Source of the DNA: Bacteroidota bacterium
Lineage (GTDB): Bacteria; Bacteroidota; Bacteroidia; Sphingobacteriales; Sphingobacteriaceae
NCBI GenBank assembly: GCA_013288465.1
Contig: JABDBT010000017.1
Location: 1-28,555, forward strand
Reading direction: 5' to 3'
Length of the DNA: 28,555 nt
Shown: positions 9,512 to 18,916 of the stretch, one piece after another
Position numbering within the stretch: the first letter of the stretch is position 1
How the letters are laid out: every line of letters starts with the position of its first letter
Program-made: the position numbers and the translations under genes
Notes under the pieces: model-generated
Databases searched by the model: none
What the model saw: only the letters and a program-made list of their open reading frames with translations
What the model was told of the DNA's origin: nothing

Positions 9512-12500
9512 CTATTTAGCAAGCGTAATCAGCACATTCACGAGTAACTTAGCAGCAACCGGATCGGTTGTTGCTTTATCAAACCTGATCTCGGATAAGA
9601 TCACAGCGCCCTTGTCGTTTATCTTTACGATAGGGAACCCTTTGATCTGATCGAGTCTTTTCATCCTGTCGTTAACTTCGCCATTCAGGTATCCATGTAT
9701 CTCGGTAAACGATGCCAGGGCTTCCAGGTTTTGACTGCGGTTAATGCGATATGCACCCGAAATAACCGCCGGGCTCTCCCTTTTATTATTATTTAAATAT
9801 CGTGTCTCCAGGGGTTCTAAGCCATCAAAAACCGGCGACTCGGGTATGTCCATCGTAGTGATCTCGCCCTTAACTTTAAGCAGGCTCCTGATGTACTCAG
9901 GGTATAGGTTGTGCGCTATATTTCCGGATGCAGACAGTAAAACCTTACCACCATTAGCGATGAAGCTTCTGATAGCTTTTATACCATCGGCACCAATCGC
10001 CGCCGAATCCAATCCGGATAGTACATAAACATCTGCCTGTTGTTTTAAAAGCCCCGCCAGTGTTGTTGATGTTGAATATTTTATCCCAACAAAATCAAGC
10101 GCCGGCGCAATTGTTTTATCAGCATCCAACACTGCTATTTTTTTGCCCGATAGCTTCGATACATCCATCCATGGCTTACCGGCAAGCAATATATCGTAAT
10201 TATTTTCAGCTATGGTTTTTCCATCTGCCACAAGTTTCAGCAATAGCTTAGCTTCAACTTTTTGTTTAGGCAGGTTTTGCGGGATATTAATTTGAGGCTC
10301 CAGCCATTGGCGTGTATAATGCTCAACAGCAGGCACCGCCGCTTTGCCGCCGGCTATTGGCGTACCATCATTGCCAACCATTTGCCATTGCAGTTCTGAA
10401 GCCTGTAATACACTGCCGTCTTCTTTATCATCAATTACGCATATCCTGACAGGCATTTTTGTCCCGGCGTAAAAATGCCGTCCCCATAGTTCTGCCGACA
10501 CCAATACCGGCTGTAATGCTTTCTGCATATCATAGTACACCGGAAATGGTTTGATCTTATCGGCCAGGTAAACATTGGTAAACCAGGTTGCCAGCGAAAA
10601 ATGAAGTATCCCCGCCGACCGGCCGTCACTTCTTCTCAAGGCTTCGGCCAATTCTTTAGTGATGAAAGCCTGCGGTATCATGAAGTATTTTGGATCGCTG
10701 AATTCATCGGTATATTTACCTGCCAATGATTCGGGATTTTGATGCACGTAATTATAAAACCGGGTGGCATGGCCGGTCTCGTCAGTATAACCTGTTGACA
10801 TCTCCTGGCTGATCAGCGGGCGACCTTCATTCTTATTATTAGCCTGCCATTCGCCCTTAAAATAATCGAATATCGAATAATCATACCAATTAAAGTAAGC
10901 GTGTACATCATCAATATCGCCATCATCAATATCCTTAAAATAATCAATACCGAATTTTTTGATGTTCCTTTTATAGTTCGAATCAAAAACCACCGGCCTT
11001 GTAGGGTCAATTCCGCGCATGTGTTTAACAACATCGGATATGATGTGCATTTTCACGTTTGTTCTTTCACGGTCGGGGTCGTTATCATAAAACTTCATTT
11101 CGTTATTCACCGTCCAGAATAATAGCGAAGGGTGGTTACGGTATTTTTTAAGGAGGTCATAAAATTCGTATTTCCACAAGTCCACCAGTTTCATATCGGG
11201 CATACTGCTGTTTAAAAACAGCCAGGGCCATGTACCTTCATAGCTTACACCAATGCCATTGGTATCATAAGCGTCCATCCAGGTTTCGGTTGCCGGTGCG
11301 GTATGCGTACGCGTTACCATTATATTCCCGGCTTTCATTAATTTACTAAACTTATCGGCAAGCAGCGTATCATTTGGAGCCAGCGCCGATGGCGTTTGGT
11401 TACCGCCGCGCAGCCAGTAACGCTTGCCATTCAGGTACAGGTAATCACCCACCGATTTAAATGTGCGAAAGCCCGACCGGATAGTTTTTGAATCGATCTC
11501 TGTGTTATTGTTTGCCAACGAAAACCTGAAATTATAAAGGTTTGGATGCTCCGGCGACCATAGCCTGGGTTGCAGGCTGGTGACACTAAAGGTAAAAGTT
11601 TTTTCCTCTCCGCTCTTAAGTTCCAGTTGCTTTAGCGAAGATGCATTGGTGTACAAAACGTCTTTTTGCTTATTACCGGCTATACTCGTCCCTACTGAAA
11701 AGTTTACCGTTTTATCCGAATAGTTTTTTATGGTGATATCAAAATCAGAGCCGGTTAGGTTGGGCTTGATAAAAACGTCCTCGATACGGATCGGGTCTGT
11801 AATTATTAATGATACAGGTTGCCATATCCCAGCAGGGTCCTCATTAAAAAAGCCATGGGCAATATCTTTCATCATTTTTTGGGTTACGGGCACCGTAACC
11901 GCTACGTCAACTACCTTGTCGGGATCTTTAATATCTTTCACATAATCCCTCACTACTTTAACAGCAATAAGATTTTTACCGGGTTTTAATAACCCTGTTG
12001 CGTTGATCTGAAAATCGCCGAACATGCCGATATGGCTGCCCGCTTTATTGCCGTTTATATAAACTTCGGCCACTTTGGATACCGCGTCAAATGAAAGCTG
12101 CAGGTTTTTACCGTTGATATTTTGCGGCAGATCGATCCATTGACGGTACCACCCAACATTGGTCTTTTTATAATCGAAGGTATAAGCTTCGCAACGGTCG
12201 GTTTCTTTTTGAAAGTAGTTATCTGATACGCCTTTACCCGCGGTATTATATCGTTCGCCATGCAACCATATCCTTAGCGGGTTCCAAAAGTTAGGCACGG
12301 TCATTACATGCCAGTCATCGTCACTCTCGTCTGGTGAGGCTGCTTTATCGGCATCCGTACGCTCATAACCCGGCGAAAACAGCCATTTTCCGTTTAACGA
12401 TATGGTATTGCGGCCACTGCCAATACTTTTTATTGCGATAGGTTTATAAGCGGCGCGTTGCTGTTTACGCAAGGCTTCTTTGCTTTTAACCGCAATCTTA

Positions 12501-13135
12501 TATTCCTGGCCCGGCGAGCCCAAACTGCCCGCGCTGATAGATTTAATAGCCAGGTCATCAAACTCATTGGTTATCCAACTGCCGCCTAACGTAACTTTAC
12601 CGGCCGGGGCCAGGTTGGATAATTTGTCAACCACATCAATTCGTGGCAACGATTCATTGTTTAAGTACACCCTGATTCGGTTACCGGCAACCTGTATCTT
12701 AAAGTTATACCATTTACCTGCTATGGGCTGAAAATCCAGTTCGCGTAAAGCTAAAAAATCATCACTTCCCATGTAACCTAAGCGCGCCAGGTAAAGATCT
12801 TTTTGCATCCCCCCTTTGAGCATTAAAATATAGCGGTCATCGCGGTTAGCAGCCCTGAAACCAGCGCATATTTGTACCTGTTCAGCTGTTTCGGGTACGC
12901 GGGCTTTAAATTCAATTTCATAATTGGCCCAGTTATTTTCTCCAAAGGTTAAATAAGCGTCTTTTGTTGTCAATACGGAATTAGAAATAGTGCACTGGCC
13001 CCTTCCTATTTTTTCGTACTTAGTATTGGCGGCATCAAAGTTTTCAGCCAGGCTAAATTTATCCTGGGCGTATAACTTTGTCAGCGATAGGATTGAAAGT
13101 AAACTTATGGTAAACAGGTATTTCAAATTTTTCAT
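9512..13135 (-). CDS. Secreted glycoside hydrolase family 2 enzyme with N-terminal lectin-like domain
   Basis: This 1207-residue exported enzyme has a signal peptide at about 1-23 (LYAQ). Residues about 27-200 form a concanavalin-like sandwich of the DUF1080/LamG/CBM66 type, probably binding glycan. GH2 domains start near 243 (SLNGKWLFSP): jelly roll, immunoglobulin-like sandwich about 450-555, and TIM barrel from about 560. The acid/base is E679 (WTVNNEM) and the likely nucleophile is E778 (PLISQEMS). Residues about 995-1205 form a Rossmann/GATase-like domain, as in the facing GH2. Substrate is not resolved among beta-galactoside, beta-glucuronide and similar. It is the last gene of the five-gene operon, 14 bp after GH95, so co-transcription is very likely. 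The ATG at 13135 leads straight into the signal peptide. Confidence 0.87.
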   Translation of the reverse strand: MKNLKYLFTISLLSILSLTKLYAQDKFSLAENFDAANTKYEKIGRGQCTISNSVLTTKDAYLTFGENNWANYEIEFKARVPETAEQVQICAGFRAANRDDRYILMLKGGMQKDLYLARLGYMGSDDFLALRELDFQPIAGKWYNFKIQVAGNRIRVYLNNESLPRIDVVDKLSNLAPAGKVTLGGSWITNEFDDLAIKSISAGSLGSPGQEYKIAVKSKEALRKQQRAAYKPIAIKSIGSGRNTISLNGKWLFSPGYERTDADKAASPDESDDDWHVMTVPNFWNPLRIWLHGERYNTAGKGVSDNYFQKETDRCEAYTFDYKKTNVGWYRQWIDLPQNINGKNLQLSFDAVSKVAEVYINGNKAGSHIGMFGDFQINATGLLKPGKNLIAVKVVRDYVKDIKDPDKVVDVAVTVPVTQKMMKDIAHGFFNEDPAGIWQPVSLIITDPIRIEDVFIKPNLTGSDFDITIKNYSDKTVNFSVGTSIAGNKQKDVLYTNASSLKQLELKSGEEKTFTFSVTSLQPRLWSPEHPNLYNFRFSLANNNTEIDSKTIRSGFRTFKSVGDYLYLNGKRYWLRGGNQTPSALAPNDTLLADKFSKLMKAGNIMVTRTHTAPATETWMDAYDTNGIGVSYEGTWPWLFLNSSMPDMKLVDLWKYEFYDLLKKYRNHPSLLFWTVNNEMKFYDNDPDRERTNVKMHIISDVVKHMRGIDPTRPVVFDSNYKRNIKKFGIDYFKDIDDGDIDDVHAYFNWYDYSIFDYFKGEWQANNKNEGRPLISQEMSTGYTDETGHATRFYNYVHQNPESLAGKYTDEFSDPKYFMIPQAFITKELAEALRRSDGRSAGILHFSLATWFTNVYLADKIKPFPVYYDMQKALQPVLVSAELWGRHFYAGTKMPVRICVIDDKEDGSVLQASELQWQMVGNDGTPIAGGKAAVPAVEHYTRQWLEPQINIPQNLPKQKVEAKLLLKLVADGKTIAENNYDILLAGKPWMDVSKLSGKKIAVLDADKTIAPALDFVGIKYSTSTTLAGLLKQQADVYVLSGLDSAAIGADGIKAIRSFIANGGKVLLSASGNIAHNLYPEYIRSLLKVKGEITTMDIPESPVFDGLEPLETRYLNNNKRESPAVISGAYRINRSQNLEALASFTEIHGYLNGEVNDRMKRLDQIKGFPIVKINDKGAVILSEIRFDKATTDPVAAKLLVNVLITLAK
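9552..9574 (+). terminator. Possible terminator hairpin of the plus-strand GH2 gene
   Basis: The 10-bp arms (GCAGCAACCG / CGGTTGTTGC, one G-U wobble) enclose a 3-nt loop and are followed by TTTAT on the plus strand. It sits 42 bp after the plus-strand GH2 stop, inside the opposing gene. The U run is short, so function is uncertain. Confidence 0.35.
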
Positions 13136-13149
13136 TTTTAGGGATGTTT

Positions 13150-15603
13150 CTAATTAACTAAAGTATATGTTTTACCTGCCTGCGTTTCAAAATCATAAAG
13201 TTGTGTGTTTTTGATCAGAACGGTATGCAGTTGTGCTTTATCTGAAATGATTGGTGCAGGTGTTGGGTCAACCTGGTAAAACGGATTAGGATTATTACCC
13301 TTTGCCGTTTTTAAGCCCTGCATTTTCAAAGTATTAGGTGTTCTTAAACGACAATTACCCCCTATTACAGATTTGATCTGTACCCTGATCAATTTGCCTT
13401 CTTTCCATTTCATATCAACAATTTCAAAACCACCAAGCGCCCTTAAACCGCTAATAGTGCCATTAGGCCAGGCATCGGGCAGGGCGGGTAATAAATTTAT
13501 AGCGCCGTCATGGCTTTGCAGCAGCATTTCGGCAATACCGGCGGTGCAACCAAAGTTGCCATCTATCTGGAACGGCGGGTGCGCGTCAAACAGATCGGGA
13601 TAAGTGCCGCCGCCGTTGTTTGCTTCTCCTTTATTTAACCCAACAGGCGTCAACTGATTTTTTATAAGTTTATAAGCATGGTTGCCATCCAGCAACCTGG
13701 CCCATAAATTTACCTTCCACCCCATCGACCATCCGGTAGAAACATCACTACGATAAATAAGCGATGTACGTGCGGCATCAAGTAATTCGGGGGTTCGGTA
13801 AGGCGATATTTGATTACCCGGATACAAACCGAACAAATGTGATACATGCCTGTTTTTGTCATTTGGGCTATCCAGATCATGCAGCCATTCCTGTAATTGA
13901 CTGTATTGCCCAATTTGCATTGGCGGCAGGCGTTTGCGCGCCGCGGCCAATTTTTCGGCAAACGCATTATCTGTATTTAAAATTTTAGCGGCATTGATTA
14001 CATTACCAAAAAGCTCGAAAGCCAACTGGTTATCCATCGTAACGCCGGCATCAATTGATGCGCCTTGAAAAGCCGCCGGGCCATTTTCGGGCGATAGCGA
14101 AGGCGATATCACCAGCCATTTATGCCCGGGTTCTTCGATCAAAAAATCAAGGTAAAATTGTGCGGCGCCCTTTAAGGCAGGATATACTGATCGTAAATAT
14201 TCCTTATCACCATTGTATAAATACTTGTCCCACAAATGGCGGCTCAGCCATGCCCCTCCCGAAGGCCACATGCCGGAGAAAACCCCGTCAACCGGGCCGG
14301 TAATACGCCACAGATCAGTATTGTGATGGGCCACCCAGCCGCCCGCGCCATACATGGCTTTAGCTGTTGCTTGCCCTGTTACCGAAAGTTCCTTTACCAT
14401 TTGTATTAATGGCTCGTGCATTTCGGCCAGGTTGGTCTCTTCGGCAGGCCAGTAATTCATTTCCGTATTAATGTTGATGGTATATTTACTGCCCCATGGC
14501 GGGTTTTGTTTATCGTTCCAAATACCCTGCAGGTTTGCTGGCTGCCCACCGGGTTGCGACGACGAAATAAGCAGGTACCGGCCAAACTGAAAATACAGGG
14601 ATACCAGTTGAGGATCATTCCCGCAAGCAAAATCCCGTACACGGATATTGGTTGGATTTTTGACAGAATCTGTTGTGCCCAGGTCCAGCTTTACACGGTT
14701 AAAGTATTTTTGGTAAGCAGCGATATGCGCTGTTAATAGCTCATCGTATGACTTCGTTAAAGCTTTATCCAAATATGTTTCTGCACGCGCTTTTTCATTT
14801 GCGCTAACATCATTATAGTTAACAAAGTTAGTAGCAATAGATAGGTAAATAGTGACAGAACCGGCTTCGGCGACAGTGATAGTTGAATCAGACGAAGATA
14901 CCTTGCCGCCATCCGTTTTTACTTTTACCAACGACTGAAACCTGACCTTACTTTTCACACCGTCTTTATCGCCCGTAATTCCTGAAAGAATAAGCTCATC
15001 TTTCCCTTTAGTGCTTACCGATGCCCGCTGTGTACTAAACATGGAAGCTGTGAATGACAGGCTTGCCGGTTTATTTGCAGTTAAACGCATTACAATAACC
15101 TGATCAGGTATGGAAGCAAAAACCTCACGTTTAAATTGCGTACCATTAACGGTATAGGTAGTAGTGGCTACAGCATGTTCAAGGTCGAGCTCACGGCGAT
15201 AATTTTTAAATTGCTCATGCCCCGGAAATTGCAGGTAAAGGTTGCCTACAGGCTGATACTGCATGCCATTTATCTTGTTCGATTTAATTTTTTGACTGGC
15301 AAGCTGCGCGGCCTCTTTGTTTTTCCCTTCAAATATCAGCTTACGTACTTCGGGCAATGCTTCAAGCGAGGTTTCGCTATCATTTCGGTTGGGGCCGCCA
15401 CTCCAAACGGTGGCTTCATTCAGTTTAATACATTCCTTATCTGGATTGCCGTACACCATGGCGGCGAGCCTTCCGTTGCCGATAGGCAAAGCGGCTTCCC
15501 AAATATTACCTGCAGGTTTATTGTACCAAAGCTCAAGGTTATTATCCTGCGCGAACGCCGAAACAGAAACGCCCAGCAATATCAAAAAGAAACATTTTCT
15601 CAT
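13150..15603 (-). CDS. Glycoside hydrolase family 95 (alpha-L-fucosidase or alpha-L-galactosidase)
   Basis: This 817-residue exported enzyme (signal peptide about 1-19, SAFAQ) is full length for GH95. The N-terminal sandwich holds the family signature near 26-72 ([20 protein letters not shown], then [11 protein letters not shown]). The (alpha/alpha)6 barrel has the catalytic asparagines N377 and N379 in [11 protein letters not shown], the acid E506 in SPSLSPENG and D681 in QIDGNFG, matching the known set Asn421, Asn423, Glu566 and Asp766 of Bifidobacterium AfcA. Two residues before the first Asn is Thr375, where fucosidases normally have His. As I recall, Thr there marks alpha-L-galactosidases, so L-galactose is the better guess. 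It is the fourth gene of the operon, 40 bp after the esterase and 14 bp before GH2. It would remove alpha-linked L-sugars from side chains before backbone attack. Confidence 0.92.
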   Translation of the reverse strand: MRKCFFLILLGVSVSAFAQDNNLELWYNKPAGNIWEAALPIGNGRLAAMVYGNPDKECIKLNEATVWSGGPNRNDSETSLEALPEVRKLIFEGKNKEAAQLASQKIKSNKINGMQYQPVGNLYLQFPGHEQFKNYRRELDLEHAVATTTYTVNGTQFKREVFASIPDQVIVMRLTANKPASLSFTASMFSTQRASVSTKGKDELILSGITGDKDGVKSKVRFQSLVKVKTDGGKVSSSDSTITVAEAGSVTIYLSIATNFVNYNDVSANEKARAETYLDKALTKSYDELLTAHIAAYQKYFNRVKLDLGTTDSVKNPTNIRVRDFACGNDPQLVSLYFQFGRYLLISSSQPGGQPANLQGIWNDKQNPPWGSKYTININTEMNYWPAEETNLAEMHEPLIQMVKELSVTGQATAKAMYGAGGWVAHHNTDLWRITGPVDGVFSGMWPSGGAWLSRHLWDKYLYNGDKEYLRSVYPALKGAAQFYLDFLIEEPGHKWLVISPSLSPENGPAAFQGASIDAGVTMDNQLAFELFGNVINAAKILNTDNAFAEKLAAARKRLPPMQIGQYSQLQEWLHDLDSPNDKNRHVSHLFGLYPGNQISPYRTPELLDAARTSLIYRSDVSTGWSMGWKVNLWARLLDGNHAYKLIKNQLTPVGLNKGEANNGGGTYPDLFDAHPPFQIDGNFGCTAGIAEMLLQSHDGAINLLPALPDAWPNGTISGLRALGGFEIVDMKWKEGKLIRVQIKSVIGGNCRLRTPNTLKMQGLKTAKGNNPNPFYQVDPTPAPIISDKAQLHTVLIKNTQLYDFETQAGKTYTLVN

Positions 15604-15643
15604 AAATTCAATTAAAGCTACTGCAGTTTGGGCAATGGTTTAT

Positions 15644-17086
15644 TTAGTTTAGTAATACAGGTAAATCATAACCTGTCCTTTTTAATATAAAATCCACAAT
15701 CGGCGCGGGGTTGGGCAGGCTATGCGGATGATGCTTAAACCCCGGCTTATGTACTATTGTAATATCGCCATTAAGTTTTTTTAGCCTCTGCTCAAAAAGC
15801 AATGTATTATCCTTTGGTGAAACTTCTTCATCGTCATCAGCACATAAAATGAGTATCGGGTATTTTCCTTTCACAATGTCTTTAACTTTATCAACCGGGC
15901 TCCCCTTAAAATTTAGCACATCGGCATCAGTTACCAGGTAATAATCCCTTTTAAAAGCCAGGAACATACCATCTTTTATATCTGTTTTACCAATAAATTT
16001 GGCAGCCCACGATGGCATATTCAGCAGCGGGTTATCCACATACACGCAAGCCACTTTATCGGGGTTTACCGCGGCCCAATTAAACACATAAACACCGCCC
16101 CGGCTCATACCTTCCATCACGGCTTTTTTGGCCAGGCCTGCGTTGTGCAATAATTTATAATAATTGTTCCAGCTATTGATATCCTCATCGTTACCTAACA
16201 ACTCAACAACATCACAATAAACAACATGAAATCCCTGTTGTAGCAGCGCGATGTCGGTTTGTGGTTCGTGCCCCCAAAAACGTGCCCTCCAAACCCAGGG
16301 ATGACCTTTTGCTGCTAACTTAGGCCTGGCAATTTTGCAGGCCCGGCCATTAAAAGTAAAATCATCACATTCATATCCATAAAATGAAGATTGTTTTAGG
16401 GTTGCATTAAGCTGACCGGTTATATCAAAATCTTTATCCCGCTTTTGTGCCAGGTCATCATAAACCGTTTTTGCCATTATGCCGGCACCCTCTTTATTAG
16501 GATGTAATTTATCTAAAAACAATTCTTCCTTGTTTACAAATGGCGAGTGCATATCCAGCACTTCAACTTTTTCGGTATAAGCCACATGCTGTATCCGGGG
16601 ATTAATCTGATTAATTATCATCCGGTCCCATATACCTGTGGTATCCTGTACAAAGGAAGCCATGGCCGATAACAGGATAATGCGCGGATGCGATGGCAAT
16701 TGGGTGAATGGCTGTATAAAGTCACGGTAATCTTTTTCAAACTCATCGTAATGGCCGCGATTAATGAATTTGGCATCGTTGCCGCCCAGATCAATAATCA
16801 CGATATCAGGCTGACTCGCGAGGGCTTCCTTGTATTCGTTAGTGTTCCAATAAGGAGAATTGCCTTTACGCAATAATGTAGTGCCGCTTACCCCGTAATT
16901 AGTAACATAATACTTATTCCCCAACATTTTTTGTAATTGGGCAGGGTATGAGTTTTGTTCCCTGTTCATTATCCCGGCGCCATACGTAATACTTGCCCCA
17001 ATACAAGCCACTTTGATTTTATCGTTAGGCCGGGCATTAATAGCCAGGTTCGACAGTATAAGTAAGATGAATAACGAAAATCTCAT
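15644..17086 (-). CDS. Two-domain esterase: SGNH/GDSL hydrolase fused to alpha/beta hydrolase
   Basis: This 480-residue exported protein (signal peptide about 1-18) carries two complete esterase domains. The first, about 23-215, is SGNH: S32 in GASIT, G65 in NYGVSG, N103 in GGND, and D192/H195 in DKLHP. The second, about 240-475, is an alpha/beta hydrolase: nucleophile S328 in GMSRGG, acid probably D417-D419 (CADDDEE), and histidine around 452-455 (KHHPH). Both catalytic sets look intact, so it may remove two kinds of ester, such as acetyl groups at different positions or acetyl plus an aromatic acyl. The substrate is not shown by sequence. It is the third gene of the operon, which suggests deacylation of the same glycan attacked by the neighbours. 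The frame is continuous across the join, so this is a true fusion. Confidence 0.85.
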   Translation of the reverse strand: MRFSLFILLILSNLAINARPNDKIKVACIGASITYGAGIMNREQNSYPAQLQKMLGNKYYVTNYGVSGTTLLRKGNSPYWNTNEYKEALASQPDIVIIDLGGNDAKFINRGHYDEFEKDYRDFIQPFTQLPSHPRIILLSAMASFVQDTTGIWDRMIINQINPRIQHVAYTEKVEVLDMHSPFVNKEELFLDKLHPNKEGAGIMAKTVYDDLAQKRDKDFDITGQLNATLKQSSFYGYECDDFTFNGRACKIARPKLAAKGHPWVWRARFWGHEPQTDIALLQQGFHVVYCDVVELLGNDEDINSWNNYYKLLHNAGLAKKAVMEGMSRGGVYVFNWAAVNPDKVACVYVDNPLLNMPSWAAKFIGKTDIKDGMFLAFKRDYYLVTDADVLNFKGSPVDKVKDIVKGKYPILILCADDDEEVSPKDNTLLFEQRLKKLNGDITIVHKPGFKHHPHSLPNPAPIVDFILKRTGYDLPVLLN

Positions 17087-17198
17087 AATTCGTTGATTTG
17101 GTGACCCTCAAGATAAAAACCCTGGCTTATTATTTATTATCGCATACAACCCCTTTGCTCAATTATTACTTCTGATGGCAAATAGATATTATCATTTT

Positions 17199-17211
17199 GC
17201 CGCTACGCGGC
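17199..17211 (-). other. Small intercistronic hairpin in the CAZyme operon
   Basis: A GC-rich 5-bp stem (GCCGC / GCGGC) with a TAC loop begins 9 bp after the stop of the GH99/71-like gene, in the 134-bp gap before the esterase gene. No U run follows, so it is not a strong terminator. It may stabilise the upstream message or partly attenuate reading into the next gene. Confidence 0.35.
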
Positions 17212-17220
17212 GGTATCTGA

Positions 17221-18861
17221 CTATTGTTCTGTAATTTGCCAACGCAAGTCATCGATACCAGCATCTATTGCCGGTATAAGTGTCGCGTTTGGAGTTGTGC
17301 CATTGTTACTTATTGCTTTCCCTGTAGCTTTATTTATGATCCTGGCGCAGCCTGTACCGTCCCACTCCAGGTGCCATTTTGTGTTATCGGTGTCTCCGCG
17401 ACCTGATTGTGCCGTGACGGCGTTACCTTTACCGACAACCAACTTTCCTGATGCTTTGCTTTTGATCTGAAAATATCCGGCACCGTCATATATTATTTGC
17501 CATACCGCAAAATCATCGGCCTGGACAATAGCCGAACCAATATCATTCATTACAAAACCATTGGCCTTGTTCCTGATCGCATAAACCTTATTTTTATCAA
17601 ATGGAGAAATGGGAATAACCCGGCTTATAGGTATATGTTCTTTCAACATTTTAGCCCCGGTACCCACCAATCGCAAATAATAATCGCTGGTAGCGCCATC
17701 ATAAGTAAGGAAAGCCGCCTGGGTTGGCGGTTTGTTTTCGATCTTCAAGATCTGTGTCCCCTCGTTTACCTCATCAAACATGGCAACAAAAGCGCTGTTT
17801 ATCACCCCGGTTTTTGAGGCTGCTACAAATTGTTCCCAAAGATAATTACCGGTACGGCGCGGAACCATTGGCCCTGCGGGTGGTATTGGCGGCGGACCAG
17901 CTATATGTGTACCTGAATTAAATACGGGCATAAATATGACATTGTTGGCTTTACATTTTTCTATATCGCCCGCCCACTCTGAAGTATTTTGAATGGCATA
18001 ACCTGTTGCCGGGTCCTTTATCCGGCGGCCGACGCTCCAGGGCTGCAAACCCTGCATCCGCATCAGCATTGCCTGAAACTCGGGTGTTCCTTTAGATCGC
18101 CAGGAATTGTCAACGCCCCCTACCAAAGTAGCCTGGTATTTTCCCGGAGCCAATAGAAAGTCTATCACCGGGTTCATATAATCAGGCTGCGATGCCGGGC
18201 GGCCCGGGAAAAAACCCCATAGCAGCAATACAGGTTTACCATTATGATGCATATAGCGCGAATCGGTAGCAATACCTTCATCAACCATCTTTTTCCATTG
18301 GTTCACTATTATATTATAAACATCGCTTTTTGAAGTCCGGGGACCAAAACTGCTCATGTCCCACATAAATGCCCAGGTTCGTCCGGTGGCTGCGGCTGCC
18401 CTTTTAACATTATACATCACATTCAGCATTGCAGCAGTATCCCGCTGCTGGCCCCCGCCCGGAAAATACCCGCAAAACTCAGATAGCCATACCCCATCAA
18501 TACCATATTCTTTCATCCATTGAAAGTGGCGCAATACCGTTTTATAATTTTGAGCACTATATAAATAAGCCTGGCTACCATCCGGATAGGTAAATCCCGG
18601 CACGGCATATTTTTCGGCTTTACTCAATTCGCTCATATCCGGCCAGGTATCGAATCCCAATTTAGCCGGTGTTGGTATTTGTGAATTAAACAGGTGCGAC
18701 CACCCCTTGTTGCCATTACGGTCACCCGGGGTGCGGAACCAGCCCTGGTAGCCTGCCATTACTTTGTTGTTCATCGTAGTGGCATCCACCGCCTGGGCAT
18801 GAGTTTGGGCTGTTATTGCGATAAGTATGAAAAGTGTTATTATAATTCGTCTATAGATCAT
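17221..18861 (-). CDS. Secreted GH99/71-like glycoside hydrolase with C-terminal ricin-type lectin domain
   Basis: This 546-residue exported enzyme has a signal peptide at about 1-22 (THAQ). Residues about 33-415 form a TIM barrel of the GH71/GH99-like type (MAGYQGWFRTPGD, IDGVWLSEF, FMWDMSSFG). E364 and E367 in FDEVNEGTQ match the spacing and context of the EWHEGTQ motif of GH99 endo-alpha-mannosidases, whose two glutamates act through a 1,2-anhydro sugar mechanism. Residues about 424-546 are a ricin B-like beta-trefoil with repeated W-I/H-L type ends (VWQIIYDG, KWHLEWDG, RWQITEQ), suited to galactose or xylose binding. An endo-acting alpha-glycosidase is likely, but the substrate is open because the wider GH71/99-like group is poorly tested. 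It is second in the operon, 55 bp after GH43. Confidence 0.8.
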   Translation of the reverse strand: MIYRRIIITLFILIAITAQTHAQAVDATTMNNKVMAGYQGWFRTPGDRNGNKGWSHLFNSQIPTPAKLGFDTWPDMSELSKAEKYAVPGFTYPDGSQAYLYSAQNYKTVLRHFQWMKEYGIDGVWLSEFCGYFPGGGQQRDTAAMLNVMYNVKRAAAATGRTWAFMWDMSSFGPRTSKSDVYNIIVNQWKKMVDEGIATDSRYMHHNGKPVLLLWGFFPGRPASQPDYMNPVIDFLLAPGKYQATLVGGVDNSWRSKGTPEFQAMLMRMQGLQPWSVGRRIKDPATGYAIQNTSEWAGDIEKCKANNVIFMPVFNSGTHIAGPPPIPPAGPMVPRRTGNYLWEQFVAASKTGVINSAFVAMFDEVNEGTQILKIENKPPTQAAFLTYDGATSDYYLRLVGTGAKMLKEHIPISRVIPISPFDKNKVYAIRNKANGFVMNDIGSAIVQADDFAVWQIIYDGAGYFQIKSKASGKLVVGKGNAVTAQSGRGDTDNTKWHLEWDGTGCARIINKATGKAISNNGTTPNATLIPAIDAGIDDLRWQITEQ

Positions 18862-18916
18862 GGTTGATATATAATGTATTAGGAATATCTGTAGCTAATG
18901 ACCGGCCTCTTGTTTA

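Noticed and set aside
15136..15615. 159-codon plus-strand open frame
   Set aside because: It is antisense to the well-supported GH95 gene and has no family features.
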